Shown here: in pieces, positions 25,101 through 36,797 of the stretch
Numbering within the stretch: the stretch's first letter is position 1
Layout: each line of letters begins with the position of its first letter
Assembly: GCF_963576615.1 (NCBI RefSeq)
Contig: NC_088716.1
Coordinates: 55,623,415 to 55,687,414 of the forward strand
DNA from: Watersipora subatra
Taxonomy: Eukaryota > Bryozoa > Gymnolaemata > Cheilostomatida > Watersiporidae
Length of the DNA: 64,000 nt
Direction: 5' to 3'
The notes under the pieces: model-generated
Database searches by the model: none
What the model was told of the DNA's origin: nothing
The model's input: the letters and a program-made list of their open reading frames with translations, nothing else
Program-made: the position numbers and the translations under genes

Positions 25101-28100
25101 GTAACAAAATGGAGTAGAGATTAGTTGTTTCATTCACAAGTCTGCCATATAACAGTAACAAAATGGAGTAGAGATTAGTTGTTTCATTCACAAGTCTGCC
25201 ATATAACAGTAACAAAATGGAGTAGAGATTAGTTGTTTCATTCACAAGTCTGCCATATAACAGTAACAAAATGGAGTAGAGATTAGTTGTTTCATTCACA
25301 AGTCTGCCATATAACAGTAACAAAATGGAGTAGAGATTAGTTGTTTCATTCACAAGTCTGCCATATAACAGTAACAAAATGGAGTAGAGAGTTGTTGTTT
25401 CATTCACAAGTCTGCCATATAACAGTAACAAAATGGAGTAGAGATTAGTTGTTTCATTCACAAGTCTGCCATATAACAGTAACAAAATGGAGTAGAAATT
25501 AGTTGTTTCATTCACAAGTCTGCCATATAACAGTAACAAAATGGAGTAGAGATTAGTTGTTTCATTCACAAGTCTGCCATATAACAGTAACAAAATGGAG
25601 TAGAGATTAGTTGTTTCATTCACAAGTCTGCCATATAACAGTAACAAAATGGAGTAGAGATTAGTTGTTTCATTCACAAGTCTGCCATATAACAGTAACA
25701 AAATGGAGTAGAGAGTTGTTGTTTCATTCACAAGTCTGCCATATAACAGTAACAAAATGGAGTAGAGATTAGTTGTTTCATTCACAAGTCTGCCATATAA
25801 CAGTAACAAAATGGAGTAGAGATTAGTTGTTTCATTCACAAGTCTGCCATATAACAGTAACAAAATGGAGTAGAGAGTTGTTGTTTCATTCACAAGTCTG
25901 CCATATAACAGTAACAAAATGGAGTAGAGAGTTGTTGTTTCATTCACAAGTCTGCCATATAACAGTAACAAAATGGAGTAGAGATTAGTTGTTTCATTCA
26001 CAAGTCTGCCATATAACAGTAACAAAATGGAGTAGAGATTAGTTGTTTCATTCACAAGTCTGCCATATAACAGTAACAAAATGGAGTAGAGATTAGTTGT
26101 TTCATTCACAAGTCTGCCATATAACAGTAACAAAATGGAGTAGAGATTAGTTGTTTCATTCACAAGTCTGCCATATAACAGTAACAAAATGGAGTAGAGA
26201 TTAGTTGTTTCATTCACAAGTCTGCCATATAACAGTAACAAAATGGATTCAATATCAACCCAAATTAGATTGACAGATGGTGTGATGATTTTTTTCTGGT
26301 TCAGATACTCCCACAGAGACCATAGCACAGTTTTTATCAATGGCAGATGATGTTCAAGAGAGCTACGACAGTCGACACCTAATATGTCAGTTATGTTTAA
26401 CTTGGCTTGGTCAAGCACAACCGAGGCATGAGGTTGAATCGTTAGTGTATTATTCGCTGGTGGGAAGGTCACTTGAATACATCACTACCTGCAAAGTCAT
26501 GTTGTTTCTCTACTGAAAATGCAATTGTGTAAAAATAGAACAAGTATAACAGTACCATGCTATGTTCTTGATATTGTAACAATATGGTGGGTCTTTGGTT
26601 ACATAATTATTTATTATTACAATGTTCAATTCAATTACAATGTTTGTTTTCTGGCAGTGATCTTCAGTTTGGGCTTGTGTAACAATATCTGGAAAGACCC
26701 TTGTTGTCAATAAAGTGGTCACCCTTTCAACTACTCTATGACCCACCAACTTTGGTCTGTCACTATGATCAGACCAAACTATTAGAAAGTCTATGTTAGG
26801 CAACACGAGTAACCTATCGCCTAATTTTCAATATGGTGTACGTGCATAACTAGTGTCTGGTGTTAAGGAAGTAGTCAACCCATGAAAACTGGCTAGTGCA
26901 GCTGGTCTTGTTTTAACTAGTTTATTGTTTAGCTGTAGCCAAACCAGCGGTCCAGATAGAGTTTCAAGTTTTACCAATAGCACGAAGTTTGCCAACATGT
27001 AAATTATAGATAAGGCAATAATATTACACACCATAGAGTTTCAAATAAAAATGTGAAGCATGATTGATCCTGCATACAACTGCAAATACAAATGAAACAA
27101 GACAGCATACATAGATGGTACCTATATCTATGGTACCAACCGGAGAGGGTTACATTTCGCAGAGAACCCTGGCCATCATCATAGAGAATGTCGATATCAT
27201 CCATGAGCATCTGAGATATCACACTCATAGCATTCTGGTGCAACAGAAGGGACTGAAGGTGTGTAAGATTTGAGAGTCGGACATTAATTCTTTGAAATAG
27301 AAAAGCAAGAATTAGATGAAGAATATGCTGGCAAAGGTGAATGGATGTAAGACGCGAGCTAAAGACACCAGGCAGTCCAAATATTTTGGAAACCAGACAT
27401 GAATTAATAACCTAAAATACAGACTCAGAATACCCATTTTCAATCGTGCATTCTATGTAGACATATACAAATTCTCAGAACGTTCTAGAAAAGAGTACCA
27501 CAGCTAACCTGTCTAGTTTGTTGTTGGAGAGGTCGAGCAGCTGCAAGTTGGGCATACCAAGAAAGAAACCACCCGGAAGAGCGATAATCTTGTTGCGACT
27601 CAAGCGCAGTGAGGTCAGACTAGGCATGGAGCTGTTGACAAAGAGCACCTGCAGCCTCTCCATCACCTGCAATGTGAGTCCATTGCTAAACTCCCAAGGA
27701 TTCATACATAAAGTCACGAGACGCTATTGTTTAGCTCAACCCCTAATACAAGCGGATGAATTAACATACTTATGATACTACGTAGAAATACCAATTATAG
27801 AGACTAAACAATCTGCATATCACACACAAAAATTCAGAATAGAAAAAGCAGCCTTCAGTACAGCATCACACCATTCAGGCACAATAGGACAGGTGACTGC
27901 ATAGTCTGGTGTTTACCTTTATAACTGTATAGGATGATGGGAAATCAATTGTACGGGATTATCAATGGCATTTCTATTAATTAAGCCTCAAAAGAACGCG
28001 TGGCACGATGAGGGTGAATAAAAGGAATGCATTCACTAGTTACACAAATACTGTTAGTAAGAAGACTGTCACCCTTTACCAAACACGATGTATGCATCCT

Positions 28101-31100
28101 CGAGTATGTACAGTCAAAGCCCTAATTGCTCCACCATCTGACACTGCATCACACTGCTGAAAGAATAAAAGTATGCGGCTCGCATAATACATTTAACTCA
28201 GATCTTTTGACCTCCTCAAAAAGCTCCTACAACTTGAAAACCCAGACAAACCTTTCCAATATCTCTAACCCTGCCAGCGCCAAAGGCATTACTAAGAGAA
28301 AGTGTCGTAAGGTTGCAATAATTGAAGACACTAGGGTGAGATACACTCTCATCGATATTCCACTCATTGTCGTCCAGGATCAGCTGCTTGAGATTCTTCA
28401 GACTGTAGAAGGCGCCTGGTTGTATTCTACAACAGAAAAGCCTTCATTGAGGTGTCACCCTGTTGGTAGAGATGGCATTACATTCGTACAGAAGACAGAA
28501 ATAAGACTCGATCACTGTTGGTTGAAACATTGCCGCTTATCACTATGTTTCCATGACGCGGTTACCAGTCATCCAAAAGATTGCGTCATCCGCAATATGG
28601 AAGTGACAAAAACCCACAAGCCAACCGAGTTTTGTTCCTCGCCAATTTTTGTCAAATTTTCCATACTTGTGAAAGATGAAAACGACACTCGCAAATGATG
28701 CACAAAAAAATATAGCGTATGCTAATTAATTTTAAACATTTTCGACATTTCAGTTGTTCCTATTTCGAAAATGTGCTGATAAGCAAGACAGGAGTGCGGC
28801 GCTATGTTCTCTGGCGCAGAACTCCTTGCCTTATTTAATAAAGCAGCCGTGTTAATCCGCAACATGCGAACCAGCATTCATCACTCTTACTCTGAAACAT
28901 CAAGACAGGTTCGATGCTTTAAATCGTCAAATATTGTTTGTAGCTTTAAACTCTTTGAAAAAGGTGGTTATCACCTCTGACCCCGTTTGTTTTCAGACTC
29001 AACTTTGACTGCATAGCCTTCAAAAATGTATTATACCCTTCAACTAAATTACAAAAGTTGATTTTCGTGTTAAAAGGAAGACTGTAGTGAGCTAGTGTTC
29101 GACACCAACAAATACAAGCAATGTAGTTTTTTTTCTTCTTGCATCTCAGACTTGACACATCCATGTATTATAAGTTACACCAAATTAATCCATTTCGATG
29201 TCTGTTTCGTACGTTTAAACTGTTATATGTTGGAACAAATATTCTTATAAGAACACATTGTATTTCATTTAATTTGTTTCAGAGGCAAATAAATGATAAA
29301 TATTTCAATGGCATATGACAATATATAAAAAACCAAAGGTAAAGACTTAAATTATATGTAGAAACTAAAATGATAGAGGGAATAATCAGTAAGAGGTTTG
29401 TATGTTCACTTGATCTTGAAGTCGCATGAATGGAGGTGTAGAGCTGGTAATGCTTACATTCAGTGGGAGAGTTAATCATAGAAATACACAACGTAACTCA
29501 CACTAGATACAGTTTAATTTACTTCATGTATTTTGTATTATCCCACGACCAAACACGGGCGAAGCGAGTGTTTGGGAGCTTTATGATAAATGCATATGTG
29601 CACACAACTCGCGAAAATTATCCACCGACAGCCATACCCAAACCCTTGTACCAAAATCCCATCAAAAATTTAACCATTTTTCTGTCGAGTCGTTTAAGTA
29701 TAATAATGATACAAAACACCAATACACCTATTTAAATATGTTACCAAGTCTTTGAAAAGTGTCGGCAATATCCTAAAACTTACCCATCTGATCGGATTAT
29801 ACATAACTAGAAAGATTAATTTGGCCTAAAATCGCCATTAAAACCTGACAAGCCTTTTTAATCAAAATTAGGACTGGCCAGCAAAACGCCCATAAAGCCG
29901 TGCGACAGATAGTAAAACCATAAAGCCGTGCGCATTTCACGAGAAAAACATGCACATTTCAACAGTCTATGGCATTGTCTAATTGCCGAAGGTTTCTGTA
30001 ATAAACGTAGACCGTTTGAGGCGGAGACCAATTTACAGGTACGAAAATGTAGTACACAGTTTATCAGCCTATGTTTTTTTTGTCCGATTACCGAAGGTTT
30101 CATTACATTATCTAGAACATTAGCCAAATTTCTTTACATCTTATGTACAAGCTAGGGCTGAACTACAATGCCCCTTTATGACAAGAACATTTGATTATCA
30201 TGATTATCACTTTGGTTGTGGGCTGTATGACAGGGAATCTTTAGTTTTATAATTTTTATCACTTTTTGCACTTTTCCCTACAAAACTGCAGTATTTTGAG
30301 AAACTTGAGACATCGTATGTTGAAAATTTCTTCAAATAGCAACATAAATATTCACTCAAATATTACATCGAATGTCAAAAAATGTGTATGTAAAGGTCAT
30401 AAGTTGAGGTTTGACTTTATACATACTTTAGTCGATAATATGAGACTTTTAATGTATGCAGTTTGAGCCAATCTAATTCTAAAGGAACATACAAACATGG
30501 CTCCTGCCCGTGTAGGCTTAATGGCCAAGTATAGAATAATGATGAGACTATGATTAGCTCAAGCTAATCAGAGTGTAAGCTTGTAAGCCTAACTGAGCCA
30601 ATATCAGACTTGTTGGGGCTGGCAACCAGTGTCAGAATACTTGTAAGATGATGTGGCGAGATGGTCCTGAAGCTAATTAAATTGATTTATTCTCAAACCA
30701 CTAACTTCTGCAGTAAAACCTTAACAATCACACTAGAAGCAAACTTTAAGTTTGCCCAATTTCTTCCAATTTTTCTCATAGATTGGTCCAAAAGCAAAGG
30801 AATGAAGGACTAAACCATTTAGAAATTTCATTTACTGATAAGAACATCTCGAAACTTGGGGTTTAGTCATACCGCTGAGCCTTCGTTCCTACTCAATAAC
30901 CATGACATACTCACCGACTGATCCTGTTGTTAGATAAATCAAGAGTGTGGAGGCTATTATGACTGTTATTTCCTAGGATATTGTCACCAATAAAGCTCAG
31001 ATCGTGTCCTGTGAAGACAACTACTTTGAGAAAAGGATGAGCCTGTCCGTAGGCTTGTATGTCAGCAAAACCTTCAAAAAGATGTCACAGCAGTTTAAAA

Positions 31101-31337
31101 ATCTATAGGTTAGGTGATGTGAAGAGGCTGGGAATGATATCACTAGCAAACAGGTAGGATTCCAGGTAGGTGTAAAAGCAAAGTGCCTCAAAATAAAGAC
31201 AAACCTGCATAATCTCGGGCTCCCTTATTAGTACAGTTTAGCAGTGTGCTGCTGCAGGTACAATGGCCCAAGTTAGGTATATCACAGTGACCATTCACCA
31301 GGATGATGAAGCTTAAAAGTCCGATGTATATGCACAT
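21705..31337 (-). CDS. TPBG: Trophoblast glycoprotein (TPBG/5T4/WAIF1)-like LRR transmembrane protein, seven exons
   Basis: Minus-strand exons in order of transcription: 31337-31205, 31071-30915, 28426-28252, 27666-27509, 27289-27141, 23105-22984, 21947-21705. They total 1137 nt, i.e. 378 aa plus TAG, and all junction phases agree. The start ATG (31337-31335) opens a signal peptide (residues 1-16). LRRNT cysteines follow at 18, 26, 28 and 35, then LRRs (LDLSNNRISRIQPGAF, LRLSRNKIIALPGGFF, LLDLSNNKLDRI, LQSLLLHQNAM). The LRRCT has cysteines 263, 265, 290 and 313 (ILCNC..WL, CSPGP..LVC), with TM ~324-344 and a 34-residue tail. Length (human TPBG about 420 aa), the irregular central LRRs, the LTHLxSLxLxxNA repeat before the LRRCT, and the SYVxL...LNR...AC(R/K) membrane/tail block all resemble TPBG, a cell-surface Wnt modulator in vertebrates. 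Function here is inferred. Intron 5 (23106-27140) carries the 54-bp satellite. Confidence 0.8.
22692..22714. repeat. (TA)n microsatellite
   Basis: Short TA run in intron 6 of the TPBG-like gene. Confidence 0.8.
23663..24062. mobile_element. Foldback element with ~140-bp imperfect inverted arms
   Basis: Left arm 23663-23810 (starting 'tttagtagattctatcagaa') and right arm ~23925-24062 are imperfect inverted copies. The shared core reads 'gtttcaagattaaaatcgac' on one side and its inverse on the other. No coding capacity. It lies in intron 5 of the TPBG-like gene and ends about 25 bp before the 54-bp satellite. A related, right-truncated copy is at 62427-62785. Confidence 0.75.
24085..26246. repeat. 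54-bp minisatellite, ~40 copies, open in frame on the minus strand
   Basis: Highly homogeneous array. The minus-strand unit reads SILLLLYGRLVNETTNLY, 18 residues with an N-glycosylation sequon (NET). Length variants are 51 or 54 bp, so no unit shifts frame and a ~796-codon open frame runs from 26472 to 24082. It sits in intron 5 of the TPBG-like gene. Exon 5 joins exon 6 directly in phase to give an intact LRRCT, so I treat the array as intronic. Confidence 0.9.
29541..30238. mobile_element. Interspersed repeat with 12-bp terminal inverted repeats, copy 1
   Basis: Left end 'cccacgaccaaacac' (29542) and right end 'tttggttgtggg' (30211-30222) form short inverted termini. The interior shares many blocks with 54777-56150, in the same orientation and order ('ttaaatatgttaccaagtct', 'acccatctgatcggattata', 'gccgaaggtttc'). 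No coding capacity seen. It is a non-autonomous element of unidentified family in intron 2 of the TPBG-like gene. Confidence 0.65.
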
Positions 31338-31432
31338 TATAATTGAACCTGCAACGATATAAACTAGCTGTCTTTGGCCATTGTACAAAGACTTCTGTTC
31401 ATTAATAGATTAGTAAGCAGGCTACTCTCGTA

Positions 31433-31935
31433 GTCTACTTAAAAGTCTGATGTGTATGTAAATTGTGAATAAAAACTAGCTGTGTTCAGCTGGCATATCA
31501 TAACAGCAACTGCTTATCATTGCTTGACTGTAGGAGACTTAAAAGTCCGATGTGTATGTAAATTGTGCATAAAAACTAGCTGTGTTCAGCTGGCATATCA
31601 TAACAGCAATTGCTTATCTTGCTTGACTGTGGGAGGCTTAAAAGTCTGATGTGTATGTAAATAGTGCATAAAAACTAGCTGTGTTCAGCTGGCATATCAT
31701 AACAGCAATTGCTTATCATTTCTTGACTGTGGGAGACTTAAAAGTCCGATGTGTATGTAAATTGTGCATAAAAGCTAGCTGTGTTCAGCTGGCATATCAT
31801 AACAGCAATTGCTTATCATTTCTTGACTGCGGGAGACTTAAAAGTCTGATGTGTATGTAAATGGTGCATAAAAACTAGCTGTGTTCAGCTGGCATATCAT
31901 AACAGCAATTGCTTATCTTGCTGGACTGTGGAAGA
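31433..31935. repeat. ~100-bp tandem repeat, 5 copies, resembling the TPBG-like first exon
   Basis: Five units lie immediately upstream (transcriptionally) of the first coding exon. Each unit carries 'acttaaaagtc(c/t)gatgtg' and 'aaaactagctgtgttcagct'. The first exon and its 5' leader carry 'gcttaaaagtccgatgta' and 'taaactagctgtctttggcc' in the same order (31310-31380). Confidence 0.8.
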
Positions 31936-33133
31936 CCAAATAAAACAAGCCGTTCAACCATGTTATGCTCACTCATCATTTCTACCACAAGGCACAAAAA
32001 TAAAGAACTGAACTTGACAGCATTATAGAAGTTGTTATAAAATATTCTTCAAATGTGGTTTAATTAATCTTACCCTCACAATAATATGATGCAGTTAAAC
32101 CATTAGGGTATGTTAGTGGCTTGCATGTGATGCTTTATGATGAAATTGTTTCGAGGTTAAAAAAGGGTGTTCAAACATGTACAAACAAATACATTTAACT
32201 AAAAACTAAAACTATTACATGAAAATGTAGCCAGTATTGTAATACCAACTAGAATAAAGAATTATATGTTATAGAACAATATAATCTAATCCAGATTTTT
32301 CGATCTAATGAAAGCTTTTAGTGTACAAGTCTGACTAGTAAAATGCTTATAGGGTACTTGTTGTTGAAGGACTAATGGCCAACTTCAATTCGTAAAGTAC
32401 CTTTTAGATTGGGCGCATGAGTAGTGGTGTGTAAACGTGTTTGGAGGTCTTATGTCGCATAACGATATCAACGGCAATGGTGAGAGGCTACTAGGATTCA
32501 AGGTCAAGGATGCTATCACGATGATGAAGGTATCAGATTAACAGTATAAGATTCACGGCTTTATTGGCTTCTCGGGATTATTGGCTTCTCGGGATTTTTG
32601 GCATATAAGCTATACAGGACCTTACTGACGCTCTTATTCTACAGTGTTGTAACCAGGTAGGTACCTGCACGTTATATAACAAGTAGTTAGTGTTCGTATG
32701 CCTTTTACCCTAAACAACTAGTAAACTAAATAAAAATGGCTGTAGCTTTTGTAGAATGGCCACAACAACTTTCCATTGCAGTTGAGCCTCGTGAGTAAAA
32801 GAATATTGTGAAAGACATTTACATAATTTTCATTGTAAACCTAAACTGAATGCAAATGATCTCAGTAATTTGTCAACATTCAGATGTGGAAAACGACAAT
32901 GCACATCCTAAGTGATTTCGGCTGTAATTTTCACTATGTTCATTTTGACACCAATTCGCCAATTACAGAGACCAATGATAACTATCTAAGTTTAACTTTT
33001 GATACTTTTTACCCTGGATTAACAATAAGGCATCACATAGGCCTACAAAGACTGATGCTACACATACTTGCTGATGTATTTTGTATGTAACAAAGAAAAA
33101 CAACTGAGCATTAAAATATTGGACGGATAGAAA

Positions 33134-34262
33134 TAGAGGTGGAACGAGACACGAGACGTCTCGAGTATCGACCTGTCTCGTCTCGTATCGGTCTCGTCTC
33201 GACTTGACTATTGCCAAACTCGAGACAGGAAATAGAACTAAAGCGCCTGCGCACGGTGGTTAAAACATGGCTTCTTGCGGTAGCAACAACTCCATATATT
33301 GTAATGGATTGCGGGCAACTGCCTTTAAAGTTATACCCGGTCCGTTACTACCTGTTGCTATTTGTTATGTTGGCCACTGAGTCTAATCATGTAGTCCGGA
33401 CAACGGCCCTGTTATATTTTAGTTCGGTTCTGTGTCCTTACAACAGATACCGGGTCGTATCTAATTACCCTTCGGATAATCCAATTTAATAAATAGGACT
33501 TTTGCGGGTAAAATGTCTGTATTTTATCGTATCGTGTCTAAACACCAACTGTCCTTCATAAAATTCGGGCCTCTTTTACGTATATACTACCAATCGCGGG
33601 TAAAACTTGCCCGGACACGGAGAAACGAACGAAAGGCCGTGTCGACCATAGTCCGTGTTCGGTTAACAATGACGTTTTGTTAGCTCAATATAGGAATATA
33701 CATGTGCATGTATACAGTAATTAATATAATTTCATGAGTACAATTTAAATATAATTCACATACTACAGTTAATACACAAACAACACTTAACATTAGTGAA
33801 ACGATAAGAATGAAAGTGTTATCGTGTGTTCTTTTAGTTGCGGTATTTCTTTGTAGAGCGACGGCTATCGGTTTCATTACATTAAAAAGTAAGAACTATT
33901 CAATAGATGGTAAAAATATACATGTACAAAGCAATATGTTTATAATAATTATGATCAATCAAGCGCAAAATTTTTAGAATATATAACTTCAGTATTTTAG
34001 AGCTGTTTGTGTCACTTTTGTTTACAAAAACTATGTGCATATCACTATTAAAATGTTGTATTTAAATCGTTTACACCAGGTAAAAGTTCAATTTAAAAAT
34101 AGTTTTATTAATTTTATATATACCAAGTAGCTAGTACTTGTGTAGTGAAATCGTCACCAAATGCTCATTATTTGCTGTCTCGTGTCTCGAGTCTCGAAAT
34201 TTTACAAGACAGTGTCTCGAGTCTCGTCTCAAACTTAAAAAACCTGTCTCGTTCCACCTTTA
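33134..34262. mobile_element. hAT-type non-autonomous DNA transposon (1129 bp)
   Basis: Terminal inverted repeats TAGAGGTGGAACGAGAC (33134) and TAAAGGTGGAACGAGAC (inverse, ending at 34262) are flanked by an exact 8-bp target duplication GATAGAAA (33126-33133 and 34263-34270). An 8-bp duplication and a TA(G/A)AGGTG terminus are typical of hAT elements. The subterminal zones are packed with GTCTCG/CGAGAC repeats at both ends, likely transposase-binding motifs by analogy. No BED finger or hAT transposase frame is visible. Confidence 0.85.
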
Positions 34263-34270
34263 GATAGAAA

Positions 34271-36797
34271 TGAACTAAGACTAATAATCACTTAATTGTA
34301 AGTGAATCAGGAGTGGAATGAATGTAGGCATGAACTTAAATAAAAACTTGATTTATTGGAAATAAGTGCTGAACCTTTTAGGCATGAACATCAACATGAC
34401 CGGAGAGTGTTTGTTGAAATACCCTTTTAATATTCATTCACATTATATAAACCATCCAAATGTTTGTTTCAAAGTTTTTTAGATATTTATATTTGACAAG
34501 TTAATCTATTCTATAAAAGTTACTTTCATTCCATTCGTTATCGCCATCTAACATAAGACAGCAGGTACAATTGTTTTCTCACTAATCATTATTCGTTCCA
34601 TATCAAGGCACCAATACCACCAAAGTAGCAGAAGGTTGGCAGTCCACTGGGACAAGACAGATGATTGACTAACTTAAAAAAAGAATTTGTCCATTGATAG
34701 CTGGTGTACATCCTCATTCATCTTGACAATGAATGACCACTGATGATGAAAGTGAGATTGTTGCGACTAGAATGTTATGAATGCACGCATAAACTTGCAG
34801 AACCATGGCAGATGTGAACCTACCATACCAATACCAACCTGAAGTGATGATAAGGAACAGCTAACAGCCAAGATCACAGGCCTAACATTATAAATAACTA
34901 AGAGAATCAACTTCTTCTCATCGCTCCCCCTATATTTGTTACAATACCAAAACCCACTAACAATTGCAACTTGGGGTCACTACTGAGTCACTGCAGTGTG
35001 TATTTTATAAAGACATTGTTTCCTATTAGTATAAGTTGACTCGTATTGTTTTGTGTCATTATTGTGGTGTTTATTTGCTGTTTACTTGTGCTTCTCTTGA
35101 TTTAATAAAGATTGATATTTGATAGTTATACAATTTGCATAATCTCTTAGCATAAGTATCAAGCATACAAATATCTAAGTAGTTCAAAATCATGACTTTT
35201 GCAACATCAATTGGCACTGATATCCGATGCACTGATGCTCTTGTGTTTAGCCATCAAGCTTTGACAATAACCAATTGCACTCTTCAATAGCTTTAGTCGA
35301 GCCTTGCATTTTCTATCCAAGCGCTCAGAAAATTTGTCAATTCTACTAAAACACACCAGACAATCTATTGCTTCCGATATGACTTGGTCATACTTGAACC
35401 AAACGTGACTCTCTATTCTTTAACGTTGCACCTGTGAAAAACTTCTAAACACCCATATGACACGGTATTTGGTATTGCTAGCTGTAGAAGAGATGGCTGT
35501 AAGCTGTGCTATCGTACTGTTGGTAAAATTATAAAACACACTAAAGACTTTCAGTCAGCGATTATTTCTTCTGTAGAACAGTGGAGCTACTTGATGGCTT
35601 TGATGATTCTTGTGACTGTATCAGTCGGCTTGGGGTTCATGACATATCTCAAAGCTCGTCATTGCAAACGCTTTACCTTTTCAGTATGGGCAGCAATAAG
35701 CACGTCATGAAACGCTGAGGCATGTTTTGGGTGAGGTAGTAGGTAAGCATCAATTGTAGTAAGCACGGATTGAGATGGAGCTGGTGGTGTTGTTCCGCAG
35801 CACGACGATGAGCTCTTTAGAGCCCCCTCCAAGGTTGCATTGTATAGGTATCTAACATTTTTTTTAATTTTTTGCATATACATGTAATGCTATATTGTTG
35901 TAAAAGCTTACCAAAAGCTTTAGCTGTGAAACAAAACTAAACCCCATACAAAGTTATTTTTCAGACTCGTGATCGTATTGAAAAAAATTTCCAATACACT
36001 TTGATGAAAAAACCCGAATAGTCACAATATATTTTAACCATGCAAATATAATTTCGCGTCTAGTTCTTATCAGAGTTTATAATATATTTTTGTACAAACC
36101 TTTCAGCACTTTTGTAAAACTTGCGATTAATTGCTCGGTGAAAAAATAAAAGAGATAGTGCAGTCACATTGACGGACAGTCAGTATACACTGTCGCCCAA
36201 AAGTCCAGTTACCATTCACAATATAGGGGTTGCCCTACCTTTTAACTTTGCGCCGCTTTGACGTATTCGATAGTCTTCCTGTTTATGATCTCTATGGAAC
36301 GAGATATCCAGTCAGCTAAAGTACCTGTCTGAGGACCGTAGGAGTTCAGTTCTAATAATTTTGTTATGTTGAATTTATCGTAATAGTTACGTTCATTTCG
36401 CTATACCGTTTTGCTGGGCCTGTTCACTAACAAACTATTATTGGTAGAAACGATCACAACATCATTTTTAATGTAGAGTTGCTCATTTAGAAATGTGTCT
36501 TTATTAAGTTAACTCGTTCATGCTAACGTGAAAAGCGTATCACCTACTTAAAGTGGTTGTCAAAATTCTCCAATAGTTTTTTAATATTGTGTTCCTGTTA
36601 AAAGTATTTTATAGTTTTCACACTTTCGTGGACTGCATACGATGTGTTTAAAATGTGGAGCAGTGTGTCCTGTTTTATCACCGTGAATTTTCAGGAAATA
36701 GTAACGAGCACTTTCGTCTAATACTGGACACGTGTACCTAGCTTGTCTTTTGGTAATACCTGTACAGGTGTTTGTTTTATCTGTATTGTAGAACAAC
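34271..36797. other. Intergenic region upstream of tetraspan gene A
   Basis: Apart from the open stretch at 35271-35710, no exon or recognisable element was seen. The 600 bp before the ATG at 36798 presumably hold the promoter and 5' UTR, but no clear TATA/Inr pair could be singled out. Confidence 0.4.
35271..35710 (+). other. Unassigned membrane-protein-like open stretch
   Basis: Not a recognised gene. From 35438 to the TGA at 35708-35710 a frame encodes 90 residues that include a plausible single TM helix (YLMALMILVTVSVGLGFMTYL) followed by a basic stop-transfer (KARHCKRF). A good acceptor, 'atttcttctgtag' at 35576, could open a terminal exon in phase 1 (EQWSYLMALM...). A second open stretch at 35271-35408 in another frame contains LLKHTRQSIASDMTWSYL, which resembles IIKHTKDFQSAIISSVEQWSYL in the first. 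It may be the end of an unannotated gene, a decayed gene, or chance. Confidence 0.25.

Noticed and set aside
26510-27034. Minus-strand frames between TPBG-like exon 5 and the satellite (e.g. LVWLQLNNKLVKTRPAAL)
   Set aside because: They look faintly LRR-like, but no phase-1 acceptor leads into them without a stop, and skipping them gives an intact LRRCT.
28126-28698. 190-codon plus-strand frame
   Set aside because: Antisense to exon 3 of the TPBG-like gene; it has no domain features.
32736-32790. Possible first exon (MAVAFVEWPQQLSIAVEP) with a gtgagt donor
   Set aside because: Only 18 codons, with no phase-compatible partner exon found before 35577; too weak to annotate.
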